Source: Amaranthus tricolor
Lineage: Eukaryota; Streptophyta; Magnoliopsida; Caryophyllales; Amaranthaceae
NCBI RefSeq assembly: GCF_026212465.1
Contig: NC_080048.1
Span: 24,243,767 to 24,307,766 of the forward strand
Reading direction: 5' to 3'
DNA: 64,000 bases
Below the pieces are notes generated by a model that was not told the origin of the DNA, searched no databases, and worked only from the letters and a program-made list of their open reading frames with translations. Shown in pieces: positions 35,001 to 46,939 of the stretch. Within the stretch, counting starts at the first letter, position 1. Every line of letters starts with the position of its first letter. The position numbers and the translations under genes were made by a program.

Positions 35001-35452
35001 AAAATCATAGTCATATGCTAGAAATTTCGTGTTAAGTTGCGATTTTATGGGTTTTTTACGCTTTTTTTGCACTTTCGCGCATAAAGTAGATAACACTTGG
35101 TTTGTTTTGCACGAAACCTTGCACACAACACTATTTTGTATATGTTATTGTGTTGAAGTGGTTAGAATGGAAAATCATAGTCATATGCTAGAAATCACGT
35201 GTTAAGTTTTGATTTTATGGGTTTTAAAGCTTTTTTGGCTCTTTCGCGCAAAAAGTAGCTCAAAACGTGTCTTGTTTTGCACGAAACTTGGCACACAACA
35301 CTATTTGGTATATATTATAGTGTTGAAGTGGTCAGAATTGAAAATAAAAGTTATATGCTAGAAAATACGTGTTGAGTTGCGTTTTATGGGTTTTTAAGCT
35401 TTTTTGGCACTTTTGCACGTAAACTAGGTCAAATATGGTTTGTTTTTCATGA
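26061..35452 (+). repeat. Satellite array of about 169-bp monomers, left segment
   Basis: Head-to-tail monomers. TTGGTTTGTTTTGCAC recurs at 26065, 26233, 26402, 26570, 26739 and onward. Monomers also share GGCACACGACACTATT, GAAGTGGTTAGAATTGAAAA, TCATAGTCATATGCTAGAAA, TTAAGTTGCGATTTTATGGG and CACTTTCGCGCATAAAGTAG. Two monomer types tend to alternate: one with AATTACGTG...TTTTTAAGCTTTTTTGGCAC, the other with AATTTCGTG...TTTTTTACGCTTTTTTTGCAC. No inversion was seen. Short open frames of 60-100 codons recur because the repeat recurs and are not genes. Confidence 0.97.
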
Positions 35453-36694
35453 TGTTGGCCTCTTAGGTTTTGATGATGACTTCACTTCTAAATAAACAAA
35501 CATGTTTTAGAGATTGTTTTGTAGGTGAATATCCGATTGTGTTAATCGTTGATGAAGCCTATGATTTGGTTCGTGGAAGTTGTACATGTCTTAAATATCT
35601 AAGAAGTTGGACAATTGCTTTAGAAGTCAGTTTACTGTTCCTAGAGTTAAAGTCCTGACGAAAGTTGTAGATGGAGACAGTGCGCTGTTCCCCACGATAC
35701 AGGTCTGAAGAAGACATTGACTGGAAGTTATGAAAATTACGTTTTCTGTTTTTGGTTAATGTAAAAGGTTAAAAGTTTAATTAGTTGCTTAATTAAATTA
35801 ATTTATTAATTGGCAAAAAGTTTTTTTAAACGCCTAAAAATATGGAGAAGACTTATTCCTCACTTTGAATTAGTCTCCTATAAATTCGGACACCCAAGAG
35901 ATTTATGCTCTACTTTGAACAAGTCTCCTATAATTTAGGATCTTCCTAGTGACTCATGTACTATTAACCATACAAGAGAACCGCAGTCATTTTTTAGCTC
36001 TACTTTCAATAACTTCCCAATTTTCTTTGGGAGCAAGTAAGTAAATGGAAGTCATTGGGTGAGTGCACTACATGGAAATCGTGGGTTGAGTGCACTGATG
36101 GCTGTTCTCTTTATAAACAAGGGAAGCTACGCTCAAGCGATGTATCCATCTTAGAGTGTCCTTAAGGTGAGATCAAAATAAGAAAAATATTCAAAGTTAT
36201 TTTAATGCCAATTAATTCATTATATTTTTCTTGAGCAACTACTTAATTTTAATCTTCTTAAGAATTTGCCTTATAAGGGTAATTGAGTGTTTTAGTTGTA
36301 ACTAGACTTAATGGAACTCTAGGGGAATAGCGAAGCTTCAAGAGAAGCGTGAGAAGAGAAAGAGAAGGAGAAAAGAAGAGAAGAGAAATAGGCCTAGAGT
36401 AGAGAAGCTTCAAGTGAAGCATATTTGTTTTATGTAATTGTAATTGATTGCCTAAAACATAGTGAGGATTTTGAAATCCCCGGGGGGTTGTGGTTTTTCC
36501 TTCTTATTAGGCCAAGAAGGTTTCCACGTAAAATCTTTGTCTCCTTTTATTATTTTTCTTTTCGTTTTTGAGTTTAAGTTTTGTTCTTTACTTGATACAA
36601 TTCCGCAAAAAATTAGAGGCAAAAATCTTAAACCTAATACACAACAATTCACCCCCCCTCTTGTTGCATTCGATCATCTATTAGCATTCCTACA
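35453..36694 (+). mobile_element. Solo LTR of the SIRE-like copia family inside the satellite
   Basis: 1,242 bp beginning TGTTGGCCTCTTAGG and ending ATTCCTACA, with a perfect 5-bp duplication CATGA (35448-35452 and 36695-36699). Removing it restores one continuous satellite monomer. It aligns with the LTRs of the 2386-12936 element through the first block (TTTTGATGATGACT...), the TATA region (TTATAAAC, about 36111), the GAAGCTTCAAG-rich leader and the GGTTTCCACGTAAAAT block. It extends about 80 bp further at its 3' end, through a CACCCCCCCTCTTG run. It probably formed by LTR-LTR recombination. Confidence 0.92.
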
Positions 36695-39600
36695 CATGAA
36701 ACTAGGCACACAACACCTTTTGGTATATATTATTATGTTGAAGTGGTTAGAATTGAAAATCATAGTCATATGCTAGAAATTACGTGTTAAGTTGCGATAT
36801 TTTGGTTTTTAAGCTTTTTTGGCACTTTCACGCATAAAGTACCTCAAACTTGGTTTGTATTGCACGAAACTTGGCACACGACACTAATCAATATATAATA
36901 ATGTGTTGAAGTGGTTAGAATTGAAAATCATAGTCATATGCTAGAAATTTCGTGTTAAGTAGCGATTTTATGTGTTTTTTACGTTTTTTTTTGCACTTTC
37001 GCGCATAAAGTAGATCAAACTTGGTTTTTTAGCACAAAAATTGGCAATCGACACTATTTTGTATATATTATTGTGTTGAAGTGGTTAGAATTGAAAATCA
37101 TAGTCATACGGTAGAAATTCCGTGTTAAGTTGCGATTTTATGAGTTTTAAAGCTTTTTTGGCACTTTCGCGCATAAAGTAGCGGTAACTTTGTTTGTTTT
37201 GCACGAAACTTGGCACACAACACTATTCGATATATATTAGTGTCTTGAAGTGGTTAAAATTTAAAATCTTAGTCATATGCTAGAAATTTCGTGTTAAGTT
37301 GCGATGTTATAGGTTTTTTACGATTTTTTTGCACTTTCGCGCATAAAGTAGCTTAAACTTGGTTTGTTTTGCACGAAACTTGGCACATGACACTATGCGG
37401 TATATATATTATTGTGTTGAAGTGGTTAGAATTGAAAATCATAGTCATATGCTAGAAATTACGTGTTAAGTTGCGATTTTTTGGTTTTTAAGCTTTTTTT
37501 GCACTTTCGCGCATAAAATAGCTCATACTTGGTTTGTTTTGCACGAAACTTGGCAAACGACACTAATCAATATATAATAATGTGTTGAAGTGGTTAGAAT
37601 TGAAAATCATAATCACATGCTAGAAATTTCGTGTTAATTTGCGATTTTATGGGTTTTCTTAAAGTTTTTTTGCACTTTCGCGCATAAAGTAGATCAAACT
37701 TTGTTTCTTTTGGACGAAACTTGGCACACGACACTATTTTGTATATATTATTGTGTTGAAGTGGTTAGAATTGAAAATCATAGTTAAATTCTAGAAATCA
37801 CGTGTTAAGTTGCGATTTTATGGGTTTTAAAGATTTTTTGGCACTTTTGCGCAAAACGTAGCTCAAACGTGGTTTGTTTTGCACGAAACTTGCCACACAA
37901 CACTCTTTGGTATATATTATTGTGTTGAAGTGGTTAGAATTTAAGATAAAAGTTTTATGCTAGAAATTACGTGTTAAGTTGCGATTTTATGGGTTTTTAA
38001 GCTTTTTTTGCACTTTTGCGCGTGAAGTAGGTCAAATATGTTTTGTTTTTCACGAAACTTGGCACACAACACAATTTGGTATATATTATTATTTTGAAGT
38101 TGTTAGAATTGAAAATCATTGTCATATGCTAGAAATTACGTGTTACGTTGCGATTTTATGGGTTTTTAAGATTTTTTGGCACTTTCGCACATAAACTTGG
38201 TTTGTTTTGCACGAAACTTGGAACACAACGCTATTCGATGTATATTAGTGTGTTGAAGTGGTTAGAATTGAAAATCATAGTCATATGCTAGAAATTTCGT
38301 GTTAAGTTGCGATTTTATGGGTTTTTTTACGCTTTTTTGCATTTTCTCGTATGAACTAGCTTGAACTTGGTTTGTTTTGCATGAAACTTTGCACACGACA
38401 CTATTTAGTATATATTATTGTGTTGAAGAGGTTAGAATTGAAAATCATAGTCATATGCTAGAAATTTCGTGTTAAGTTACGATTTTATAGGTTTTTTACG
38501 ATTTTTTTGCACTTTCGCGCATAAAGTAGCTAAAACATGGTTTGATTTGCACAAAACTTGGCACACAACAATATTCGATATATATTAATGTGTTGAAGTT
38601 TTTAAAATTGAAAATCATTGTCACATGCTAGAAATTTCGAGTTCAGTTGCGATTTTATGGGTTTTTTTACGATTTTTTTGCACTTTCGCCCATAAAGTAG
38701 CTCAAACTTGGTTTTTTTTCCACGAAACTTGGCACACGAGACTATTTGGTATATATTGTTGTGTTAAATTGGTTAGAAGTGAAAATCATAGTCATATGCT
38801 AGAAATTACGTTTTAAGTTGCGAATAGGGGTTTTTAAGCTTTTTTGACACTTTCGCGCATAAAGTAGCTCATACTTGGTTGGTTTTGCACGAAACTTTGC
38901 ACACGACACTATTTAATATATATTATTGTGTTGAAGTGGTTTGAAACGAAAATCATAGTCATATGGTAGAAATTACGTTTTAAGTTGCGAATTTAGGGGT
39001 TTTTAAGCTTTTTTGGCACTTTCGCGCATAAAGTAGCTCAAACTTGGTTTGTTTTGCACCAAACTTGGCACACAACGCTGTTCGATAAAATATTACTGTG
39101 TTGAAGTGGTTAGAATTGAAAATCATAGTCATATGCTAGAAATTTCGTGTTAAGTTGCGATTTTTATGGGTTTTTTACGCTTTTTTTGGACTTTCGCGCT
39201 TAAAGTAGCTCAAATTTGGTTTGTTTTGCACGAAACTTTGCACACGACACTATTTGGAATATATTATTGTGTTAAAGTGGTTAGAAATGAAAATCATAGT
39301 CATATGCTAGAAATCACGTGTTAAGTGACAATTTTATGGGTTTTTAAGCTTTTTTGGTGCTTTCGTGCATAAAGTAGTTCAAACTTGGTTTGTTTTGCAT
39401 GAAACTTGGCACACGACACTATTTTGTATATGTTATTGTGTTGAAGTGGTTAGAATTGAAAATCATAATCATATGCTAGAAATTACGTTTTAAGATGCGA
39501 TTTTTTGGTTTTTAAGCTTTTTTGGCACTTTCTCGCATAAAGTATCTTAAACTTTGTTTGTTTTGCATGAAACTTGGCACACGACACTATTTGATATATA

Positions 39601-42600
39601 ATAGTATGTTGAAGTGGTTTGAATTTAAAATAATAGTCATATGCTAGAAATTTCGTGTTAAGTTACGATTTTATGGGTTTTTTACGCTTTTTTTCCATTT
39701 TCGCGTATAAAGTAGCTCAAACTTGGTTTGTTTTGCACGAAACTTGGCACACAACACTATTCGATATATATTAGTTTATTGAAGTGGTTAGAATTGAAAA
39801 TCATAGTCATATGCTAGAAATTTCGTGTTAAGTTGCGATTTTATTGGTTTTTTACGCTTTTTTTGCACTTTCGCGCATAAAGTAGCTTAAACTTGGTTTG
39901 TTTTTCACGAAACTTGGCACACGACACTATTTGGTATATATTAATGTGATTAAGTGGTTAGAATTGAAAATCATAGTCATATGCTAGAAATTTCTTGTTA
40001 AGTTGCGATTTTATGGGTTTATTACGCTTTTTTTGCACTTTCGCGCATAAAGTAGCTCAAACTTGGTTTGTTTTGCACGAAACATTGCACATGACACTAT
40101 TTGGTATATATTATTGTGTTGAAGTGGTTAGAAATGAAAATCATAGTCATATACTAGAAATTACGTGTTAAGTTGCGATTTTATGGGTTTTTAAGCTTTT
40201 TTGGTGCTTTCGTGCATAAAGTAGTTCAAACTTATTTTGTTTTGCACGAAACTTTGAACACAACGCTATTCGATATATATTAATGTGTTGAAGAGGTTAG
40301 AATTGAAAATCATAGTCATATGCTAGAAATTTCGTGTTAAGTTGTGATTTTTTGGGTTTTTTACGCTTTTTTTGCACTTTCTCGCATAATGTAGCGTAGC
40401 TTAAACTTGGTTTGTTTTGTACGAAACTTTGCACACGACACTATTTTGGATATATTATTTTGTTGAAGTGGTTAGAATTTAAAGCACTGTCATACGCTAG
40501 AAATTACGTGTTAAGTGGCGCTTTTATGGGTTTTTAAGGTTTCTTTGCAGTTTCGCGTATAACGTAGCTCACACTTGGTTTGTTTTGCACGAAACTTGTC
40601 ATATAACACTATTTTGTATTATTGGGTTGAAGTGGTTAGAATCGTAAATCATAGTCATATGCTAGAAATTTCGGGTTAAGTTGCGATTTAATGGGTTTTT
40701 TACGTTTCTTTTGCACTTTCGCGTATAAAGTAGCTCAAACTTGGTTTGTTTTACACGAAACTTTGCACACAACACTATTTGGCATATATTATTGTGTTGA
40801 AGTGGTTAGAATTGAAAATCATTGTCATATGCTACAAATTACGTGTTAAGTTGCGATTTTATGGGTATTTAAACTTTTTTGGCACTTTTGCGCATAAAGT
40901 AGCTCAAACTTGGTTTGTTTTGCAAGAAACTTGGCACATAACACTATTCGATATATATTAGTGTGTTGAAGTGGTTAGAATTGAAAATCATAGTCGTATG
41001 TAAGAAATTTAGTGTTAAGATGCGATTTTATGGGTTTTTATGCTTTTGTTGCACGGTCTCGCATAAAGTAGCTTAAACTTGGTTCGTTTTGCACGAAACT
41101 TTGAACACGACACTATTTGGTATATATTTCTGTTTTGAAGTTTTTAGAATTTAAAATCATTGTCATACGCAAGAAATTATGTGTTAAGTGGCGATTTTAT
41201 GGGTTTTTAAGGTATCTTTGAACTTTCGCACATAACGTAGCTCACACTTGGTTAGTTTTGCACGAAACTTGTCATACAACACTATTTTGTATATATTATT
41301 GGGTGGAAGTGGTTAGAATTAAAAATCATAGTCATATGCTAGAAATTTCGTGTTAAGTTGCGATTTTATGAGTTATTTACGCTCTTTTTACACTTTCGCG
41401 CATAAAGTAGCTCAAACTTGGTTTGTTGTGCACGAAACCTTGCACACAACACTATTTGGTATATATTATTCTGTTGCAGTGTTTATAATTGAAAAACATA
41501 GTCATATGCAAGAAACTATGTGTTAAGTTGCGATTTTATGGGTTTTTAAGCTTTTTTGGTAATTTCGCGCATAAAGTAGCTCAAACTTGGTTTGTTTTGC
41601 ACGAAACTTGGCACACGACACTATTTAATATATATTATTGTGTTGAAGTTATTGGAAACGAAAATCATAGTCATATGCTAGAAATTACTTGATAAGTTGC
41701 GATTTTATGGGTTTTTAAGCTTTTTTTGTGCTTTCGTGCATAAAGTGGTTCAAACTTGGTTTGTTTTGCACGAAACTTGGAACACAATGCTATTCGATAT
41801 ATATTAGTGTGTTGAAGAGGTTAGAATTGAAAATCATAGTCATATGCTAGAAATTTCGTGTTAAGTTGCGATTTTATGGGTTTTTTACGTTTCTTTTGCA
41901 CTTTCGCGTATAAAGTAGCTCATACTTGGTTTGTTTTGCACGAAAGTTGGAACACAACGCTATTCGATATATATTAGTGTGTTGAAGAGGTTAGAATTGA
42001 AAATCATAGTCATATGCTAGAAATTTCGTGTTAAGTTGCGATTTTATGGGTATTTAAACTCTTTTGGCACTTTTGCGCATATAGTAGCTCAAACTTGGTT
42101 TGTTTTGCAAGAAACTTGGCACATAACGCTATTCGATATATATTAGTGTGTTGAAGTGGTTAGAATTGAAAATCATAGTCATATGCAATAAATTTAGTGT
42201 TAAAATGCGATTTTATGGGTTTTTTATGCTTTTCTTGCACGGTCTCGCATAAAGTAGCTTAAACTTGGTTAGTTTTGCACGTAACTTTGCACACGACACT
42301 ATTTGGTATATATTACTGTTTTGAAGATGTTAGAATTTAAAATCATTGTCATACGCTAGAAATTATGTGTTAAGTGGCGATTTTATGGGTTTTTAAGGTA
42401 TCTTTGAACTTTCGCACATAACGTAGCTCACACTTGGTTTGTTTTGCACGAAACTTGTCATACAACACTATTTAGTATATATTATTGGGTTGAAGTGGTT
42501 AGAATTAAAAATCATAGTCATATGCTAGAAATATCGTATTAAGTTGCGATTTTATGAGTTTTTTACGCTTTTTTTACACTTTTGCGCATAAAGTAGCTCA

Positions 42601-45310
42601 AACTTGGTCAGTTTTGCACGAAACCTTGCACACAACACTATTTGGTATATATTATTCTGTTGCAGTGTTTATAATTGAAAAACATAGTCATATTATTCTG
42701 TTGCAGTGTTTATTCTGTTGCGATTTTATGGGTTTTTAAGCTTTTTTGGTAATTTCGCGCATAAAGTAGCTCAAACTTGGTTTGTTTTGCACGAAACTTG
42801 GCACACGACACTATTTAATATATATTATTGTGTTGAAGTTATTTGAAACGAAAATCATAGTCATATGCTAGAAATTACGTGTTAAGTTTCGATTTTATGG
42901 GTTTTTAAGCTTTTTTGGCACTTTTGCGCATAAAGTAGCTCAAACTTGGTTTGTTTTGCACGAAACATGGCAAACAAAATTATTCGATATATATTAGTGT
43001 GTTGAAGTGGTTAAAATTTAAAATGATAGTCATATGCTAGAACTTTCGTGTTAAGTTACGTTTTTATGGGTTTTTTACGCTTTTTTTGCATTTTTGCGTA
43101 TAAAGTAGGTCAATCTTGGTTATTGTGCACCAAACTTGGCACACGATAATATTTGGTATATATTATTGTGTTGAAGTGGTTAGAATTGAAAATCATAATC
43201 ATATGCTAGAAATTACATTTTAAGTATCGATTTTATGGGTTTTTATGCTTTTTTGGTAGTTTCGCGCATAAAGTAGCTCAAACTTGGTTTGTATTACACG
43301 AAACTTGTCACACGACACTATTTAATATATATTATTTTGTTTCAGTGGCTTAAAACGAAAATCATAGTGATATTCTAGAAATTACGTCTTAAGTTTCGAT
43401 TTTATGGGATTTAAAGCTTTTTTGGCACTTTTGCGCATAAAGTAGCTGAAACTTGGTTTGTTTTGCACGAAACATGGCACACAACACTATTCGATATATA
43501 TTAGTGTGTTGAAGTGGTTAAAATTTAAAATGATAGTCATATTCTAGTAATCGTGTTAAGTTAACGATTTTATGGGTTTTTTACTCTTTTTTTGCACTTT
43601 CGCGCATAATGTAGGTCAATCTTGGTATGTTTTGCATGAAACTTGGCACACGACACTATTTGGTACATATTATTGTGTTGAAGTGGTTAGAATTGAATAT
43701 CATAATCATATGCTAGAAATTACGTTTTAAGTTGCGATTTTTTGGTTTTTAAGCTTTTTTGGCACTTTCTCGCATAAAGTAGCTGAAACATGGTTTGTTT
43801 TGCATGAAACTTGGCACACGACACTATTTGATATATAATAATGTGTTGAAGTGGTAAGAATTGAAAATCATAGTCATATGCTAGAAATTTCGTGTTAAGT
43901 TGCGATTTTATGGGTTTTTTTACGCTTTTTTTCCATTTTCGCGCATAAGTAGTTCAAACTTGGTTTGTTTTGCACGAAACTTTGCACACGACACTATTTT
44001 GTATATATTATTGTGTTGAAGTGGTTAGAATTTAAAATCATTGTCATACGCTAGAAATTACGTGTTAAGTTGCGATTTTATGGGTATTTAAACTCTTTTG
44101 GCACTTTTGCGCATAAAGTAGCTCAAACTTGGTTTGTTTCTCAAGAAACTTGGCACATAACGCTATTCGATATATATTAGTGTGTTGAAGTGGTTGGAAT
44201 CAAAAATCATAGTCCTATGCAAGAAATTTAGTGTTAAGATGCGATTTTATGGGTTTTTAATGCTTTTGTTGCACGGTCTTGCATAAAGTAGCTTAAACTA
44301 GGTTCGTTTTGCACGAAACTTTGAACACGACACTATTAGGTATATATTACTGTTTTGAAGTTGTTAGAATTTAAAATCATTGTCATACGCAAAAAATTAT
44401 GTGTTAAGTGGCGATTTAATGGGTTTTTAAGGTATCTTTGAACTTTCGCACATAAGCTAGCTCACACTTGGTTTATTTTGCACAAAACTTTTCATACAAC
44501 ACTATTGCGTGAAGTTGCGATTTTATACGTTTTTTACGCTTTTTTTACACTTTTGCGCATAAAGTAGCTCAAACTTGGTTTGTTTTGCACGAAACCTTGA
44601 ACACGACACTATTTGGTATATATTATTCTGTTGCAGTGTTTATAATTGAAAAACATTGTCATATGCAAGAAATTACGTGTTAAGTTGCGATTTTATGGGT
44701 TTTTAAGCTTTTTTGGTAATTTCGCGCATAAAGTAGCTCAAACTTGGTTTGTTTTGCACGAAACTTGGCACACGACACTATTTAATATATATTGTTGTGT
44801 TGAACTTATTTGAAACGAAAATCATAGTCACATGCTAGAAATTACGTGTTAAGTTGCGATTTTATGGGTTTTTAAGCTTTTTTGGCACTTTTGCGCATAA
44901 AGTAGCTCAAACTTGGTTTGTTTTGCACGAAACATGGCAAACAACACTATTCGATATATATTAGTGTGTTGAAGTGGTTAAAATTTAAAATGATAGTCAT
45001 ATGCTAGAACTTTCGTGTTAAGTTACGATTTTATAGGTTTTTTTACGCTTTTTTTGCACTTTCGCGCATAAAGTAGATCAATCTTGGTTGTTTTGCACGA
45101 AACTTGGCACAAGACACTATTTAATATATCTTATTGTGTTGAAGTTATTTGAAACGAAAATCATAGTCATATGCTGGAAATTACATGTTAAGTTGCGATT
45201 TTATTGGTTTTTAAGCTTTTTTGGCACTTTTGCGCATAAAGTAGCTCAAACTCGGTTTGTTTTGCACGAAACATGGCAAACAACACTATTCGATATATAT
45301 TAGTGTGTTG

Positions 45311-45991
45311 AAGTGGTTAAAATTTAAAATGATAGTCATATGCTAGAACTTTCGTGTTAAGTTACGATTTTATGGGTTTTTTACGCTTTTTTTTGCACTT
45401 TCGCGCATAAAGTAAGTCAATCTTTGGTTATTTTGCACGAAACTTAGCACACGAAAATATTTGGTATATATTATTGTGTTGAAGTGGTTAAAATTTAAAA
45501 TGATAGTCATATGCTAGAACTTTCGTGTTAAGTTACGATTTTATGGGTTTTTTACGCTTTTTTTGCACTTTCGCGCATAAAGTAGGTCAATCTTTGGTTA
45601 TTTTGCACGAAACTTAGCACACGAAAATATTTGGTATATATTATTGTGTTGAAGTGGTTAAAATTTAAAATGATAGTCATATGCTAGAACTTTCGTGTTA
45701 AGTTACGATTTTATGGGTTTTTTACGCTTTTTTTGCACTTTCGCGCATAAAGTAGGTCAATCTTTGGTTATTTTGCACGAAACTTAGCACACGAAAATAT
45801 TTGGTATATATTATTGTGTTGAAGTGGTTAAAATTTAAAATGATAGTCATATGCTAGAACTTTCGTGTTAAGTTACGATTTTATGGGTTTTTTACGCTTT
45901 TTTTGCACTTTCGCGCATAAAGTAGATCAATCTTGGTTGTTTTGCACGAAACTTGGCACAAGACACTATTTAATATATCTTATTGTGTTGA
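45311..45991 (+). repeat. Exactly repeated 170-bp satellite monomers
   Basis: The blocks at 45481-45650 and 45651-45820 are base-for-base identical. The next copy stays identical for about 104 bases (through CGCGCATAAAGTAG) before switching to another variant. The preceding copy (from 45310) differs at only a few positions. This is a recently amplified local unit. Confidence 0.9.
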
Positions 45992-46939
45992 AGTTATTTG
46001 AATCGAAAATCATAGTCATATGCTGGAAATTACGTGTTAAGTTGCGATTTTATGGGTTTTTATGCTTTTTTGGCACTTTTGCGCATAAAGTAGCTCAAAC
46101 TCGGTTTGTTTTGCACGAAACATGGTAAACAACACTATTCGATATATATTAGTGTGTTGAAGTGGTTAAAATTTAAAATGATAGTCATATGCTAGAACTT
46201 TCGTGTTAAGTTACGATTTTATGGGTTTTTTACGTTTGTTTTACCATTTTCGCGCATAAAGTAGCTCAAACTTCGTTTGTTTTGCACGAAATTTGGCACA
46301 CAACACTATTCGATATATATTAGTGTGTTGAAGTAGTTAGAATAGAAAATCATAATTATATGCTAGAAATTTCGTGTTAAGTTGCGATTTTAATGGTTTT
46401 TTACGCTTTTTATGCACTTTCGCGCATAAAGTTGCTCAAACTTTGTTTGTTTTCCACGAAACTTGGCACACGACACTATTTGGTATATATTAATGTGTTG
46501 AAGTGGTTTGAATTGAAAATCATAGTTATATGTTAGAAATTTCGTGTTAAGTTGCGATTTTATGGGTTTTTTTACGCTTTTTTTTGCACTTTCGCGCATA
46601 AAGTAGCTCAAACTTGGTTTGTTTTGCACGAAACTTTGCACACGACACTTTTTAGTATATATTATTGTGTTGAAGTGGTTAGAAATGAAAATCATAGTCA
46701 TATGCTAGAAGTTTCGTGTTAAGTTGTGATCTTATGGGTTTTTAATCTTTTTTTGTGCTTTCGTGCATAAAGTAGATCAAACTTGGTTTGTCTTGCACGA
46801 AACATGGAACACAACGCCATTCGATATATATTAGTGTGTTGAAGAGGTTAGAATTGAAAATTATAGTCATATGCTAGAAATTTCGTGTTAAGTTGTGATT
46901 TTATGGGTTTTTTACGCTTTTTTTGCACTTTCTCGCAAA

